A stretch of 6,549 nucleotides of DNA, taken from DASZHJ01 sp035581425 (GTDB lineage: Bacteria; Pseudomonadota; Alphaproteobacteria; ATCC43930; CGMCC-115725). Of this stretch, positions 6,028 through 6,549 are shown in pieces; the first letter of the stretch is position 1, and the number at the start of each line of letters is the position of its first letter. The stretch covers positions 1-6,549 of the forward strand of contig DATJVP010000172.1 in NCBI GenBank assembly GCA_035581425.1, read 5' to 3'. The notes beneath the pieces are model-generated. The model had not been told where the DNA came from. It searched no databases and saw nothing but the letters and a program-made list of their open reading frames with translations. A program made the position numbers and the translations under genes.

Positions 6028-6037
6028 GGACGGGCTG

Positions 6038-6490
6038 TTATTCCGTGCTCCAGCGCTTGGCGGCTTGATCGTCGTCGGCCCGCGCCTCGACCCAGCGCGG
6101 GCCCTTCTGCGTATCCTCGAGCTTCCAGAAGGGCGCCTTGGTCTTGAGCCAATCGACCAAGAACTCGCAGGCCTCAAAGGCGGCCTGCCGATGCGCCGAG
6201 GCCGTCGCCACCAGCACGATGTGCTCGCCGGCCTCGAGCCGTCCGTAGCGGTGTACCACGAGGCAATCCTCGAGCGGCCAGCGCCGGCGCGCCTCGACCT
6301 CGATTTCCGCGAGCTTCTTCTCTGTCATGCCGGGATAGTGTTCGAGGGTCATGGCGCCGACGCGCTCGCCGCCGGCGGCATCGCGCACGAGGCCGACGAA
6401 GCTCACGACGCCGCCCACCCCGTACTTGCCGCGCGCAAGCCGCTCGATCTCCGTGCCGACGTCGAAATCCTCGCGCTGCACCCGGATCAT
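6038..6490 (-). CDS. moaE: Molybdopterin synthase catalytic subunit MoaE
   Basis: MoaE, with the thiocarboxylated MoaD, inserts two sulfurs into cyclic pyranopterin monophosphate to make molybdopterin for molybdenum enzymes, in the cytosol. The 150-residue product has the family marks: GGVVSFVGLVRD (26-37) with the conserved Arg36, MTLEHYPGMTEKKLAEIE (47-64), VVHRYGRLEAGEHIVLVA (78-95), ASAHRQAAFEACEFLVDWLK (97-116) with His100, and LKTKAPFWKLE (115-125). Lys116 and Lys123 are seven residues apart, as are the active-site lysines Lys119 and Lys126 of E. coli MoaE; length is also the same. The ATG at 6490 lies five bases after the moaD stop. GGAGG and GAGG at the very end of moaD serve as its ribosome-binding site, so translation is likely coupled. 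The 3' end faces the ilvE stop with only 10 bases between and no visible terminator hairpin. Confidence 0.95.
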   Translation of the reverse strand: MIRVQREDFDVGTEIERLARGKYGVGGVVSFVGLVRDAAGGERVGAMTLEHYPGMTEKKLAEIEVEARRRWPLEDCLVVHRYGRLEAGEHIVLVATASAHRQAAFEACEFLVDWLKTKAPFWKLEDTQKGPRWVEARADDDQAAKRWSTE

Positions 6491-6495
6491 GCGCC

Positions 6496-6549
6496 TCAGC
6501 CTCCGGTCACCGGCGGAAAGAGCGCGACCTCGTCGCCGGGCTTCAGTGG
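6496..6549 (-). CDS. moaD: Molybdopterin synthase sulfur carrier subunit MoaD, C-terminal end
   Basis: Only the last 17 codons are in the window; the gene enters from beyond 6549 and stops with TGA at 6498-6496. The translated end is PLKPGDEVALFPPVTGG. The 'L..gDEVAlfPPVtGG' tail with its terminal Gly-Gly is the hallmark of MoaD: the last glycine is adenylated by MoeB and turned into the thiocarboxylate that MoaE uses. Its placement five bases before moaE confirms the call. Confidence 0.93.
   Translation of the reverse strand, partial: PLKPGDEVALFPPVTGG

Noticed and set aside
6028..6037. A shared terminator between the convergent ilvE and moaE genes
   Set aside because: There are only 10 bases between the stops and no hairpin with T run is visible; termination must lie within the opposing gene or depend on Rho.
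5086..6177. A 363-codon open frame on the minus strand opposite ilvE
   Set aside because: It is a low-complexity, Arg-rich antisense shadow of ilvE and runs into moaE in another frame; ilvE has every family motif.

Overview
The window is GC-rich, tightly packed bacterial chromosome with no RNA genes, mobile elements or CRISPR that I can see. Gene content and order (an EnvZ/OmpR-type pair behind a MarR regulator and divergent from a branched-chain aminotransferase, moaD-moaE, and an orphan TAXI solute-binding protein next to a membrane-anchored Sel1-like protein) point to an alphaproteobacterium of the Rhizobiales/Rhodospirillales kind. That placement is inferred from protein character, not from a marker gene.

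Layout. Bases 1-5054 hold six genes on the minus strand. In transcription order they are a MarR-family regulator (5054-4551), an OmpR-family response regulator (4534 or 4549 to 3839), an EnvZ-like histidine kinase (3858-2467, overlapping the regulator), a single-pass membrane protein with a Pro/Ala linker and Sel1-like tail (2409-1492), a TAXI-family periplasmic binding protein (1392-274, GTG start), and the N-terminus of a family 5 (peptide/nickel-type) ABC transporter binding protein (255 to beyond base 1). A 94-base divergent control region (5055-5148) separates this run from ilvE on the plus strand (5149-6027). ilvE converges on moaE (6490-6038, minus), which is preceded by the last 17 codons of moaD (6549-6496, minus).

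How the genes may work together. MarR, regulator and kinase are packed tightly enough to be one transcription unit. They recall the PetP/PetR arrangement known from Rhodobacter, extended by a kinase. The anchored Sel1-like protein and the TAXI protein both look periplasmic and follow the kinase on the same strand. No TRAP permease is visible in the window, so the TAXI protein may serve a remote permease or act in sensing. IlvE performs the last transamination step of Val/Leu/Ile synthesis. MoaD and MoaE together form molybdopterin synthase. The most interesting part is the orphan TAXI / anchored Sel1 pair beside the two-component system. The rest is ordinary housekeeping and regulatory content.
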